From Eubacteriales bacterium (lineage in GTDB: Bacteria; Bacillota; Clostridia; Peptostreptococcales; Anaerovoracaceae): DNA of 64,000 nt. The stretch covers positions 44,482 to 108,481 of the forward strand of contig JAQYMQ010000004.1 of assembly GCA_028872475.1 (NCBI GenBank), in the 5' to 3' direction. A model generated the notes under the pieces. That model was not told the DNA's origin, did not search any database, and was given only the letters and a program-made list of their open reading frames with translations. The position numbers and the translations under genes are program-made. Of this stretch, positions 1 through 10,222 are shown piece after piece; within the stretch, counting starts at the first letter, position 1, and every line of letters begins with the position of its first letter.

Positions 1-590
1 TTCTAAAAAACAGTGTTGACTTAATTAATGAAACCATCAGTTCCTTGCTAGGCGATGAAGCAAATGAAGATTTAAAAGAAAAAATATTATCGGAATTCAA
101 TAATTATAGCGAAATTATTGACACTCATGATTTAAATGTTCACTATTATGGGCCAACTAGAATATATGCAACTATAGATGCTATGGTAAGCCCGGAAACT
201 AGTATAATTCGTCTCCATAAGGTATTTACAGAAATTGAGCATCTTATACATCATAAATATGACGTTTTTCTAAATATCCATATGGATGTTGCAATTGAAT
301 CATCTGCCGAAAGAAAATTAAAAGTTTTACTAGATCAATACTGCAATGCTCACAATGAAATCTTGTCATATCATGACGAAGCTGTAGTAAAAACGGAGCA
401 TGGCACATTTGTCGTTTTACACCTTGATGTTGATGGAAATATAATAAAAAATAACGATGACGAGGAAAAAGTTATATCGACTTTAAAATGTTATCTCAAC
501 AACACACTTGAAGTTGATGGCAAAAGTTTTTCTGAACAAAACATCGATAATCAATATAATATTTTTATTGATAAGGTTTACAAAGATTAA
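1..590 (+). CDS. Cation diffusion facilitator family transporter, C-terminal part (5' end outside window)
   Basis: The frame is open from the window edge (LKNSVDLINETISSLLGDEANE...). The IDTHDLNVHYYGPTRIYATIDAMV segment resembles the CDF cytoplasmic domain. Confidence 0.7.
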   Translation, partial: LKNSVDLINETISSLLGDEANEDLKEKILSEFNNYSEIIDTHDLNVHYYGPTRIYATIDAMVSPETSIIRLHKVFTEIEHLIHHKYDVFLNIHMDVAIESSAERKLKVLLDQYCNAHNEILSYHDEAVVKTEHGTFVVLHLDVDGNIIKNNDDEEKVISTLKCYLNNTLEVDGKSFSEQNIDNQYNIFIDKVYKD

Positions 591-660
591 ATAAAGTATC
601 ATATATTCCGAATTTTTTCAAAATATCGAACGTTATAAAAATAAATAATTGACACAAAAC

Positions 661-707
661 AGCGACAAGAGCTTTCTATCAATTAGATTGCTTTTGTCGC
701 TTTTTTT
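661..707. terminator. Rho-independent terminator between convergent genes
   Basis: AGCGACAA...TTGTCGCT stem followed by TTTTTTT on the + strand. Confidence 0.75.
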
Positions 708-2509
708 AACCATTCTCTCTCAACATTTGAAATCAATGGGGATAATTTAGTATAAACTTGTTTATGATAATCATTCAGCCACTGTATTTCTTCTTTATCT
801 AGCATTTCAATAACGATAGGTCTTTTATCAATAGGACACATAGTCAAGTTTTCAAATTGATAAAATACACCGTCATTTGTAGACTTATAATCTACTACGC
901 ATACCAGATTTTCAATTCTGATTCCATAATTATTTTCAACATAATAACCTGGCTCATTAGACATTATATATCCCTTTTCCAAAACAGTATTAGAAGATTC
1001 TCTTGTTGTCGGTGGATCTTCATGAACATTAAGAGCAAATCCTACACCATGTCCAGTGCCATGCTTGTAATCTTTACCTTCTTGCCACATTACATTTCTA
1101 GCTAACATATCTATTTTTGAACTGAATGTAGGATATAAAAATTTTGCTATACTAAAAGCTATATGAGCTTTAAGAACTAATGTGTAATTCTCTTTTTGTT
1201 CTCTTGTTAACTCGCCAATAGCTATTGTTCTAGTAATATCGGTAGTTCCATCTTCATATTGAGCACCTGAATCTATCAACAACAGATTGTCTTTTTCTAT
1301 TGGCATTGCAATTTCCTTTTCAGGTTTATAATGCACAATCGCTCCGTTTGCTCCATATCCTGCAATGGTATCAAAAGATGGACTTAAAATTTTATCACCT
1401 TGAGACCTAAAATACCATAAAATATCAGCTATATCAGCTTCATCTATTTTTTCATATCTAGGATATTTGCTCTCTAAAAACTCATCATCTAAACTTTTAG
1501 CTTGTTCATTCATGTGATTATAAAGCCAAGATAAAAACCTGACCATTGCAACACCGTCTCTAATATGAACATCCCTCATACGATCAACTTCAGTAGCATT
1601 TTTCTTTGCTTTTAGTGGGGCAATAATACTTGAACCTACGACTATATCATTTTTTTGATTGAGAATATTGTATTGCAATACATTAACTTTAGAATTATCT
1701 AAATAAATCTTATGCTCACAAATATTCTCCAAATCATAGTTGATATTCTCATAGCACTTAATTTCAAAGCCTGTGCGCTTAATATACTCAACAACTTCCT
1801 CACTTAGCGCTTGTTCAGATAGCCAAATATATTTGAAAACATTGCTAATATAGGCATAACTCATAAATACCTGATTCATATCCACATCACTCCCCCTTAG
1901 GTTAAGTAACCACGCAATGTCATCTAGACTAGAAATAAAGTAACCAGTTGCTCCAACTTTCTCAATATCTTTTATTACCCTGTCTATTTTTGAATTAGCA
2001 CTTTCCCCTGTAATGTCATCAGGCAAAATTCTCAATTTATTGAAAATAGGATTAGGTCTTTCACGCCAAATCACATCTAACAGGTCTTCACCTATCATAA
2101 AAATAGGATTGATATCTTTTAATTTGTTCTTCAAGTTATCAAAATTTGATTTTGAAATTGTTCTGCCATCAAAAGAAATCTTTGCTCCTACACAAAGATT
2201 TTCATTCAGCCATTCCTCTAATGTAGGACAACCGTCAGTTGCAAGCTTCATCATTTCAAAAGGAGTTTCTTCTAATTGATTACTAGCTTGTAAAAAGTAT
2301 CTTCCATCAGTCCAAACAAAGGCTTTATCTCGTGTAACTAGTGCTACGCCAGCAGATCCACTAAAGCCAGATATATACTCTCTACCCTTCCAATATTCAG
2401 AAACATATTCACTTTGATGAGCATCTTCACTGAAAATAATTACAGCATCTACATCTTTTTTTGCCATATATTTTCTAAGTTTAATAACTCTATTTGTAAT
2501 CTCACACAT
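683..2509 (-). CDS. Aminopeptidase P family protein (M24B Xaa-Pro peptidase, long three-domain form)
   Basis: 608 aa; creatinase-like N-terminus and metallopeptidase motifs (LLIDSGAQYEDGTTDITRT, HGTGHGVGFALNVHE, SNEPGYY). Confidence 0.9.
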   Translation of the reverse strand: MCEITNRVIKLRKYMAKKDVDAVIIFSEDAHQSEYVSEYWKGREYISGFSGSAGVALVTRDKAFVWTDGRYFLQASNQLEETPFEMMKLATDGCPTLEEWLNENLCVGAKISFDGRTISKSNFDNLKNKLKDINPIFMIGEDLLDVIWRERPNPIFNKLRILPDDITGESANSKIDRVIKDIEKVGATGYFISSLDDIAWLLNLRGSDVDMNQVFMSYAYISNVFKYIWLSEQALSEEVVEYIKRTGFEIKCYENINYDLENICEHKIYLDNSKVNVLQYNILNQKNDIVVGSSIIAPLKAKKNATEVDRMRDVHIRDGVAMVRFLSWLYNHMNEQAKSLDDEFLESKYPRYEKIDEADIADILWYFRSQGDKILSPSFDTIAGYGANGAIVHYKPEKEIAMPIEKDNLLLIDSGAQYEDGTTDITRTIAIGELTREQKENYTLVLKAHIAFSIAKFLYPTFSSKIDMLARNVMWQEGKDYKHGTGHGVGFALNVHEDPPTTRESSNTVLEKGYIMSNEPGYYVENNYGIRIENLVCVVDYKSTNDGVFYQFENLTMCPIDKRPIVIEMLDKEEIQWLNDYHKQVYTKLSPLISNVEREWLKKATKAI

Positions 2510-2512
2510 AGT

Positions 2513-4081
2513 TTAAATAATTAAAGACTCTCCAGTCATTTCTGCAGGTTTTTCAAATTTCATAATATCAAGAATTGTTGGTGCTACATCTGCAAGTCTT
2601 CCACCATCTCTCAAGCTATATTGATTATCATCAACAATTAGAACACACGGAACCCTATTAGTGGAATGAGCTGTAACAACATTATCACCATCTAGCATTA
2701 CATCAGCATTACCATGGTCAGCAATCAATAAGATCTTTCCGCCACATTCAAGGATTGCGTTTGCAACCCTTTCCACACAATTATCCAACGTTTCAATAGC
2801 TTTAATTGCAGCATCCATATCTCCTGTATGACCAACCATATCCGCATTAGCATAATTAATAACGATTGCATCATAGTTGTTAATTTCATTAATCAATCTA
2901 TCAGTCAATTCATATGCACTCATTTCCGGCTTCATATCATAAGTAGCAACCTTGGGCGATGGAATCAGAATCCTATCTTCGCCATTTGCAGGCTCTTCTA
3001 CACCACCGTTAAAGAAAAATGTAACGTGAGCATACTTTTCTGTTTCTGCAATTCTTAACTGTTTAATTCCATTTTTCACAAACACATCACCCAATGTATT
3101 TTTAATCTTTTGAGGAGCAAACGCAATATGAACATTATCCAAAGTAGCATCGTATTCAGTCATTGTTACAAAATAAAGATTGTCTATAAACTGTCTTTCG
3201 AATCCAACAAAAGCCTTATCTGTAAATGCTCTTGTAATCTCTCTTGCCCTATCCGGTCTAAAGTTATAAAAAATAAAACTGTCACCTGATTTTACATATG
3301 CATCCTCTATGAATCTCATCGGCTCAACAAATTCATCACTTATATCATTATCATAAGAATGTAATAAAGCTCGCTTAGCTAGACTTTGACTATCTACATC
3401 CCTTAATTCGAAATTCTCTACATTCATATAGTTACAGTCAGCACTTTCATCAGTAGACACTAACATATCGTAAGCTTGACTAACACGTTCCCACCTATTA
3501 TCTCTATCCATTGTATAAAATCTGCCCGATAATGAAGCTATTTGACCAACTCCCTGCCTTACTAATTCTTCTTGAATTTCGTCAATATATGTCTCAGCAG
3601 ATTTAGGCGGCACATCTCTACCATCTAATATAGCGTGGATATACACTTCTTCCACATCATTTCTTTTTGCTAATTCAACCAAGGCTTTAAGGTGATCAAT
3701 ATGGCTATGAACTCCACCATCAGATAATAATCCCATCAGATGAAGTCTGCCATCGTTTTTCTTAATATGTTTTATTGCATTAATAAATTCTTTATTATCA
3801 AAAAAATCTTCATCAAAAATTGACTTACTAATCCTAGTTAATTCCTGATATACAATTCTACCAGCACCTATGTTAAGATGACCAACCTCTGAATTGCCCA
3901 TCTGCCCATCTGGCAAACCTACATCACCACCACTTGCCCCAAGAGTAGTCCATGGATATTTTTTAAACATATCATCAAAAAATGGAGTTTTTGCTCTAAA
4001 AATAGCATTACACTCGTCATCTTTCCCAATGCCAAAACCATCTAATATCATCAGCATAAACGGAGCCTTGTTCGTCTGCAT
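2513..4081 (-). CDS. gpmI: 2,3-bisphosphoglycerate-independent phosphoglycerate mutase
   Basis: MLMILDGFGIG..., GQMGNSEVGHLNIGAGR, HGNADVM. Start refined to the internal Met (MQTNKAPF). Confidence 0.95.
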   Translation of the reverse strand: MQTNKAPFMLMILDGFGIGKDDECNAIFRAKTPFFDDMFKKYPWTTLGASGGDVGLPDGQMGNSEVGHLNIGAGRIVYQELTRISKSIFDEDFFDNKEFINAIKHIKKNDGRLHLMGLLSDGGVHSHIDHLKALVELAKRNDVEEVYIHAILDGRDVPPKSAETYIDEIQEELVRQGVGQIASLSGRFYTMDRDNRWERVSQAYDMLVSTDESADCNYMNVENFELRDVDSQSLAKRALLHSYDNDISDEFVEPMRFIEDAYVKSGDSFIFYNFRPDRAREITRAFTDKAFVGFERQFIDNLYFVTMTEYDATLDNVHIAFAPQKIKNTLGDVFVKNGIKQLRIAETEKYAHVTFFFNGGVEEPANGEDRILIPSPKVATYDMKPEMSAYELTDRLINEINNYDAIVINYANADMVGHTGDMDAAIKAIETLDNCVERVANAILECGGKILLIADHGNADVMLDGDNVVTAHSTNRVPCVLIVDDNQYSLRDGGRLADVAPTILDIMKFEKPAEMTGESLII

Positions 4082-4108
4082 AATTTCTCCTTTATCTAAA
4101 ACCGTCAA

Positions 4109-4915
4109 TTACATTATTGTATTAACCGGAATTTGTGTTCTCGATTCATTAATAATATCTAAGTCAATTTCCCTATTTATCACAATCTCATCAAATTCAG
4201 CCATTTCTATTATATCACCCCAAGGATTAATAATAGTACTATGACCAAATGCCTTATATGGTGCATTTTCATCCTGAGCTGGCGCACAAGCCAAAATATA
4301 TGCCTGATTATCAACGGCTCTAGCTCTCAAAAGTAACTCCCAGTGCCTTGGTCCTGTCGTCATATTAAATGCGGCAGGTATTACAAACATTCCTATATCA
4401 CCATTTTTATTAAGCTCATAAAAATCTCTTCCAAATCTTAAGTCAAAGCAAATCATAACGCCGACCTTGCCAAATTCCGTATCAACAGTGGTTAGCCTAT
4501 CACCTGCAGAAAGTACATCAGACTCTTTGAACTTCATACCGCCTTTAATATCAACGTCAAATAGATGATGCTTGCGATGTTTAGCTATAATATTGCCCTC
4601 ACGATCGAACACAAAGCAAGTATTGTAAACCTTATCTCCATCGAGTTCCGCAATACTGCCACCAAATAAATAAATCTTATTTTTCTTAGCGATGTCACTC
4701 ATAGCTTTTAAGGTAACACTATCTTCTAATGTGCAAACCTCTCCGTATTCTCTAAAATATTTAGTGCCATATGGACAATTCCACATTTCTGGCAACACAA
4801 CAAAATCCAGATTTGACTTGCAGGCTTCATCAACCTTTTCAATCATCTTCTCGATAGTTTTTTCTTTTTCCCAAAAACCACTCATCTGTACTAGAGAAAC
4901 TCTTACTTTCATCGC
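4109..4915 (-). CDS. Carbon-nitrogen hydrolase (nitrilase/omega-amidase-like)
   Basis: Glu-Lys-Cys triad context: VLPEMWNCPYG, KHRKHHLFD, GVMICFDLRF. Confidence 0.88.
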   Translation of the reverse strand, partial: AMKVRVSLVQMSGFWEKEKTIEKMIEKVDEACKSNLDFVVLPEMWNCPYGTKYFREYGEVCTLEDSVTLKAMSDIAKKNKIYLFGGSIAELDGDKVYNTCFVFDREGNIIAKHRKHHLFDVDIKGGMKFKESDVLSAGDRLTTVDTEFGKVGVMICFDLRFGRDFYELNKNGDIGMFVIPAAFNMTTGPRHWELLLRARAVDNQAYILACAPAQDENAPYKAFGHSTIINPWGDIIEMAEFDEIVINREIDLDIINESRTQIPVNTIM

Positions 4916-5051
4916 ATTACCTCCATACATAAACCACTCATTTATATGAATAACTGATTTTTATAAATTTATTATCATAATTACATTTTCATAGCATTAT
5001 TAGAACAAAGTTATATATAATTATTCCTTAAAATTTAAATATCGGTCTACC

Positions 5052-5268
5052 TGTTCAGATATTTAATAATGTCTAAATAAAAATGTGTCTAATTATTCTT
5101 TATTATCTAACTATATCTGAATAAAATGTGTCTAATTATTCTTTATTATCTAATTATATCTGAATAAAATATATCTAATTATTATTCTTTATTATCTAAC
5201 TATATCTGAATAAAAATACATCTAATTATTCTTTATTGCCTAATAATATCTGAATAAAGTTATATGTA
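5052..5268. repeat. 43-bp AT-rich tandem repeat (about 4 units plus a degenerate one)
   Basis: Unit gtgtctaattattctttattatctaactatatctgaataaaat recurs with few changes; the last unit overlaps the 3' end of the NUDIX CDS. Confidence 0.8.
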
Positions 5269-5861
5269 ATCCTACCTGTTAATCCCCAAATTGCCTTTCC
5301 TTTATAGTTATATATCGCAACTTCCGCATTACTGCTCATCCACTTATAGTCTCTAGGTATATTAGCTTTTTCAAACGGAAATCCATCTCGATTATATTGC
5401 TTTAAATCCATAATATGAATCTCGGGTTCATTCTCTATAAACCACCTAATCGGAACTGTAAATACTTCTTGGACTTCATCTTCATTGATATTAATATTTC
5501 TATATGCCCTCGTTGACAATTCACCAACATAAGTGAACATAGTAAAGTTTGCCTGACTAACTAATTTATCCCCCTCAGCAATAATTATAATATCATGTTC
5601 TGATACGCCAATTTCTTCTACTGTTTCTCTGATAGCAGCTTGCTTTGAAGTTTCTCCTTTTTCAATCGCTCCGCCCGGAAAACAAACTTCACCCGGCTGA
5701 CTTGAAATTCTATTTGACCTTACCTCATATAATAAGCATAGCTCCCCATCAACTTCCACTATTGGAATCAAAACAGAAAAAAAATTATGTCGTCCTACTG
5801 TAGATAATTTTCTATTTTGAAATTTATCTCTTATATTATTAATATCTAAAATCGATGACAA
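5226..5861 (-). CDS. NUDIX hydrolase, CoA pyrophosphatase-like
   Basis: Nudix box GAIEKGETSKQAAIRETVEEIGV preceded by RSNRISSQPGEVCFPGG. Confidence 0.88.
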   Translation of the reverse strand: MSSILDINNIRDKFQNRKLSTVGRHNFFSVLIPIVEVDGELCLLYEVRSNRISSQPGEVCFPGGAIEKGETSKQAAIRETVEEIGVSEHDIIIIAEGDKLVSQANFTMFTYVGELSTRAYRNININEDEVQEVFTVPIRWFIENEPEIHIMDLKQYNRDGFPFEKANIPRDYKWMSSNAEVAIYNYKGKAIWGLTGRITYNFIQILLGNKE

Positions 5862-5969
5862 ATTTACCGTCTCCCTCTCACTTATAAATGTAAATATGTA
5901 TTTATAAACACTTTATACCTACGTATACTCTATAATTCATACAATATTTTATGCCTATATATTGATAAT

Positions 5970-6953
5970 CTACTTACTACCTTTATCATACACCATCTCT
6001 GCAATTAGATATATCAAAACTGACAATAGTCCTGCTCCAACCCAAATAATCCAACTCCTATTCCATCCATGAGTTATCAAGCTATAAATCAAGTATACAG
6101 CTGTTACAGCAACCCAATAAACTGCGAATAAAGGCTTAGTTCTTCCTCTTATATTTTTCTTTTTCAATGTATAATCGCCTTCTTGCAATAACATAGCAAA
6201 GCCGTCATTAATAACTGATGCACTCACAATATTCTTAACTCCAAAGCCGACTATCAATAGTAATATACATACCGAAAAAAATATATAACCCTCATTTTTC
6301 TCATCAAAAATAATAGAAACAAATAACGGCAATACTGATAATATACAACTTAAAACTCCTATTATCATCTTTGTCAAATATAATTTTTTATATTGTTCTC
6401 TTCTTTCCTTAACAATGCCAACAACACCGTATTCACATTCAAAATAATCATCTTCTAAAAATTTATATTTATCATCATCCCTGCCAATAAATATAAATAG
6501 CCCAACTGCTATAGCAATAAAAATCATTAATGTAATTAATCCAATACCTGCAACAACAGCTTCAGATGTACTAAACATTTTTAGCTCTTTCAACGCAATA
6601 AGTAACATTAATACTACAGGAGAAGTAATGCACAACATCACAGCTGTACTTACAAATTTTGATAAGGACTTTCTATAATCTAAGAATTTATTCATCTCAT
6701 CAACAGTAACTTTACGAATATAACTCTCCTCATATTCACCAGCAACAATATCTTCTAATTCATCTTTAACAAGATAGTCCGTCGTCACTCCAAAAATCTC
6801 ACTCATTTGTAAAATTCTATCCAAACCTGGAACCGATTGACCCATTTCCCACTTTGATATAGATTGTCTTGAAACATTTAATTTTTCTGCCAATTCATCT
6901 TGAGACCAACCATTTTGTTCTCTTAGCTTTAATATTTTATCTGCTAATATCAT
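5970..6953 (-). CDS. XRE-family HTH regulator with C-terminal membrane region
   Basis: N-terminal KILKLREQNGWSQDELAEKLNVSRQSISKWE followed by several hydrophobic segments. Confidence 0.85.
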   Translation of the reverse strand: MILADKILKLREQNGWSQDELAEKLNVSRQSISKWEMGQSVPGLDRILQMSEIFGVTTDYLVKDELEDIVAGEYEESYIRKVTVDEMNKFLDYRKSLSKFVSTAVMLCITSPVVLMLLIALKELKMFSTSEAVVAGIGLITLMIFIAIAVGLFIFIGRDDDKYKFLEDDYFECEYGVVGIVKERREQYKKLYLTKMIIGVLSCILSVLPLFVSIIFDEKNEGYIFFSVCILLLIVGFGVKNIVSASVINDGFAMLLQEGDYTLKKKNIRGRTKPLFAVYWVAVTAVYLIYSLITHGWNRSWIIWVGAGLLSVLIYLIAEMVYDKGSK

Positions 6954-7103
6954 TCTACCCTCTCCTTTATAATATACAGTTACATAAATTCAATTTAGAT
7001 ATTTTTACAATTAATTCTTGTAACAGCTATCTAAATAATGTGCATTTTGTAACAATATTATAAAATTTTTAACAGTTGCAATCTATCAACTCCAGTTTAC
7101 AAT

Positions 7104-8174
7104 TTAGCAGCTACTGGTTGCAATTTCTCTTTTCATACGCAATTGTCCGCAAGCTCCATCTATATCCGCTCCAAGCTGTCTTCTTACTGTAGCACTTACA
7201 CCCCTTGACTCCAAATAATCAGCAATATCCTTAGCTTTTTTCCTCTCTAAACCTTGCATACCATTTTCTACAACCTGATTTAAAGGAATTAAGTTAATAT
7301 GACAATTTAAACCGCGAACATATTTAACTAAAGCATCAATAGCTTCTTTACTATCATTTTTTCCCTTAACTAAAGTATATTCAAAAGTTATTCTTCTGTT
7401 TGTCTTTTTAATATATTGCCTGCATACATCAATAATTTTCTCTAAATTGTATTTTTTATTAATAGGCATCATCTGTGTTCTAACTTCATCAATGGCTGAA
7501 TGTAAAGATATAGCCAAATTTATCTGCGGATACTCTTCAGCAAGTTGCATTATTTTATCTACAACACCACATGTTGAAACGGTGATATTTCTAAGCCCCA
7601 AATTAATGCCATCTTTATCATTTACAATTTCAAAGAATTTTGTAACATTATCATAATTATCAAATGGTTCACCGATACCCATTAAAACTATATGTCCAAT
7701 CTTAGCCTCAATATCCTTTTGAATTGTTAAAAGCTGTCCTAAGATTTCTCCTGCACTCAAGCTACGCACTAGCCCATTTAATGTCGAAGCGCAAAACGAA
7801 CAGCCCATTCTACAGCCCACCTGCGATGAAACACAAAGTGAATAACCGTATTTATACTTCATCAATACAGCTTCTATAACATTTCCATCGCCAAGCTCCA
7901 AAAGATATTTAATAGTTTCATCAATCTTACTAATCTTCTTTTCTAATATTTTAATATTTGAAATATAAAAACTATCCGCAAACTTTTCTCTCAACATCTT
8001 AGGAATATTATTTAATTCATCAAAGTCCGTTATACCTTTTTGAACCCACGAAAACACCTGCTTACCTCTAAAGCGTTTTTCACCTAAATCTTCAATATAC
8101 TGACAAGTTTCATTTTGATTCAAATTTCTAAGATCAATCTTTAAATTAACTTTTTCATTGTTTTCAAAGGTCAT
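7104..8174 (-). CDS. rlmN: 23S rRNA (adenine2503-C2)-methyltransferase (radical SAM)
   Basis: CVSSQVGCRMGCSFCAST, LMGIGEPFDNYDN, TFEYTLVKGKND. Confidence 0.93.
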   Translation of the reverse strand: MTFENNEKVNLKIDLRNLNQNETCQYIEDLGEKRFRGKQVFSWVQKGITDFDELNNIPKMLREKFADSFYISNIKILEKKISKIDETIKYLLELGDGNVIEAVLMKYKYGYSLCVSSQVGCRMGCSFCASTLNGLVRSLSAGEILGQLLTIQKDIEAKIGHIVLMGIGEPFDNYDNVTKFFEIVNDKDGINLGLRNITVSTCGVVDKIMQLAEEYPQINLAISLHSAIDEVRTQMMPINKKYNLEKIIDVCRQYIKKTNRRITFEYTLVKGKNDSKEAIDALVKYVRGLNCHINLIPLNQVVENGMQGLERKKAKDIADYLESRGVSATVRRQLGADIDGACGQLRMKREIATSSC

Positions 8175-8264
8175 AACAATACATCACCCTTACTAAATTT
8201 CCCCATATTATACAAATAGTATAAACACTAATCTTACAATAATGCCTATACTATCTACTAATTT

Positions 8265-9488
8265 TTATAAAACTTCAGCTATCTTATTCGCTGTAATAAT
8301 ACACTTCTCTTCACTGATAGATGCAACTGAAATCCTGATACCTTTCTTTAACGGAATAACAAACACTCCGTAACTTGCAAGCTTTTCAGCTACTTCCATA
8401 GAATTTTCACACTCTATACATGCAAAAAATCCTGAATTAAATGGAACCATAGGTAAGTTTAATTTCTTACATTCTTCTTCAAAAATTCTACCTCTTTTTA
8501 AAAGCATATCTCTAAATTCTGTTCTCTCTTGCTCAACAATTTTATACTTCGCACTATTGCTTGCAATATTAGCAATCATCTGTTGACCTGCTCTATTACA
8601 GTTAGACCAAGTATTTCTAGATGAATATTCACATACTCTCTTAAATTCCTCAGCAATAGCCTCTGTCTTTGCCATACACATCATTGCACCCGTTCTTGTA
8701 CCATAAGCTGCATATGTTTTAGAAGCACTATATCCAATTATAGGCAATATATTTTCATTTAATCTTTCAAGTTTAGGCAAGAAATGTCTAACTTCATCTG
8801 GATCACCCGCAAAATCTATATACGCTATGTCAACAAATAATGCAATTGGTACCTGATCAAGCTGCTCATCATTAAGAACATCAATTAGTGCATTCCAGTC
8901 ATCTTCATGCAAGCTATATCCTGTCGGATTATGTGCAGGTGTATTCATTAAAATAACTAAACTTTCCTGCTCCTTAGCAAGCTTATATATCTTTTCAGTT
9001 AAACCGCGCAAATTAAAATCATTATGTGCATCAAAAAGTTCAAAGGTATCTAGTTTTCTCTGCTGCTCCTCACAAAGACTCTTATACGGTCCCCAATACC
9101 AGTCACTAGTTAAAACCTTATCTCCCACTTTAGAATAATTAGAAATCGTATTTCTGATAGCTCCTGTACCACCTGGTGTAGCAACTACCTCCAAAAATCT
9201 TTCACTATTAAAGCCTCTTAGAATTTCATTCTTTACTGTTTCTTTATATGCTGGAATACCTCCAATTGGTGCATATTCAAAATAGTCACTTGCATCAAGT
9301 GTCTTCATCTCATCTAGTACACAATCCATAGTCGCAAGAGAACCAGAATCATCAAGTAAAACACCAATAGTTGCATTAACAACTGCATCTTTACCCTTTT
9401 CTTCTATCATTTCTTTTGCCCTTGTATTAAGTACAAAAGTAATATCCCCCTGCGGAATTTCCCTCGCATTTTGTTGTGCTAATATCAT
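8265..9488 (-). CDS. PLP-dependent aminotransferase (aspartate/aromatic type), downstream part of a fused ORF
   Basis: PLP-lysine context SASKTYAAYGTRTG and NTPAHNPTGY. An internal ATG is preceded by GGGGGAG. Confidence 0.85.
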   Translation of the reverse strand: MILAQQNAREIPQGDITFVLNTRAKEMIEEKGKDAVVNATIGVLLDDSGSLATMDCVLDEMKTLDASDYFEYAPIGGIPAYKETVKNEILRGFNSERFLEVVATPGGTGAIRNTISNYSKVGDKVLTSDWYWGPYKSLCEEQQRKLDTFELFDAHNDFNLRGLTEKIYKLAKEQESLVILMNTPAHNPTGYSLHEDDWNALIDVLNDEQLDQVPIALFVDIAYIDFAGDPDEVRHFLPKLERLNENILPIIGYSASKTYAAYGTRTGAMMCMAKTEAIAEEFKRVCEYSSRNTWSNCNRAGQQMIANIASNSAKYKIVEQERTEFRDMLLKRGRIFEEECKKLNLPMVPFNSGFFACIECENSMEVAEKLASYGVFVIPLKKGIRISVASISEEKCIITANKIAEVL

Positions 9489-10151
9489 ATTATCTCCCCC
9501 AAAAAATATTCTAAAATAATTTATATTCTTTCCTCTATTATGAAACTTTGTCTCGTATTCTGTAGGCACATTACCCTTAATATAATCAGAAGAATATAAA
9601 TCCCTAGTTATCTCATTTATCCTATACCCCAAAAAATTCAATTCATCTACACTAAATTCAAATAACGGATCATTATCTGTTTTAAATTGTAAAAATCCGT
9701 TTGGAGTAATGATTTTTCTGTATTTTTGTAAAAGTCTTCTGTGAGTCAATCTTCTTTTTTCATGTTTTTTCTTAGGCCATGGATCGCTAAAATTCAAGTA
9801 AATTCCATTCAACTCATCAGGCTTAAAATAATCACAAATATCTTCCATATACTCACTAATAAACACAATATTATCAAGTTCAAGGTCTCTAGCTTTTTCC
9901 ATAGCTAAGACCACTACACTCTCCTGACCTTCTAGCGCAATATAATTATTATCAGGATTATTTTTAGCGAGCGTTGTAATAAATCCACCTTTACCACAGC
10001 CAATTTCTAAAAATAGATCAGCATTTTTCTTTCCATTTTTTTCTTCAAAAAAAGCAGTCCACTTTCCTTTTAACGCCTTTGGATTATCCAAAAATTGCCT
10101 ACTAACATTATTCTTTCTTGTTTCAAGATTTTTTAATCTTCGCTGTCTCAT
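9489..10151 (-). CDS. trmB: tRNA (guanine-N7-)-methyltransferase, upstream part of a fused ORF
   Basis: EIGCGKGGF, NFSDPWPKKKHEKRRLT; runs in frame into the aminotransferase without a stop. Confidence 0.9.
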
Positions 10152-10222
10152 TAACCCCTACACTCTCTACAACTAATTATCAATACTTTTATCTTACCTA
10201 CATTAATATAGTTTAATGCAAA

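Noticed and set aside
857-1105. Plus-strand ORFs antisense to large genes (e.g. 857-1105, 2013-2279, 3894-4244, 11094-11474, 41805-42101)
   Set aside because: They overlap well-supported minus-strand genes, lack recognisable domains, and reflect shadow reading frames.
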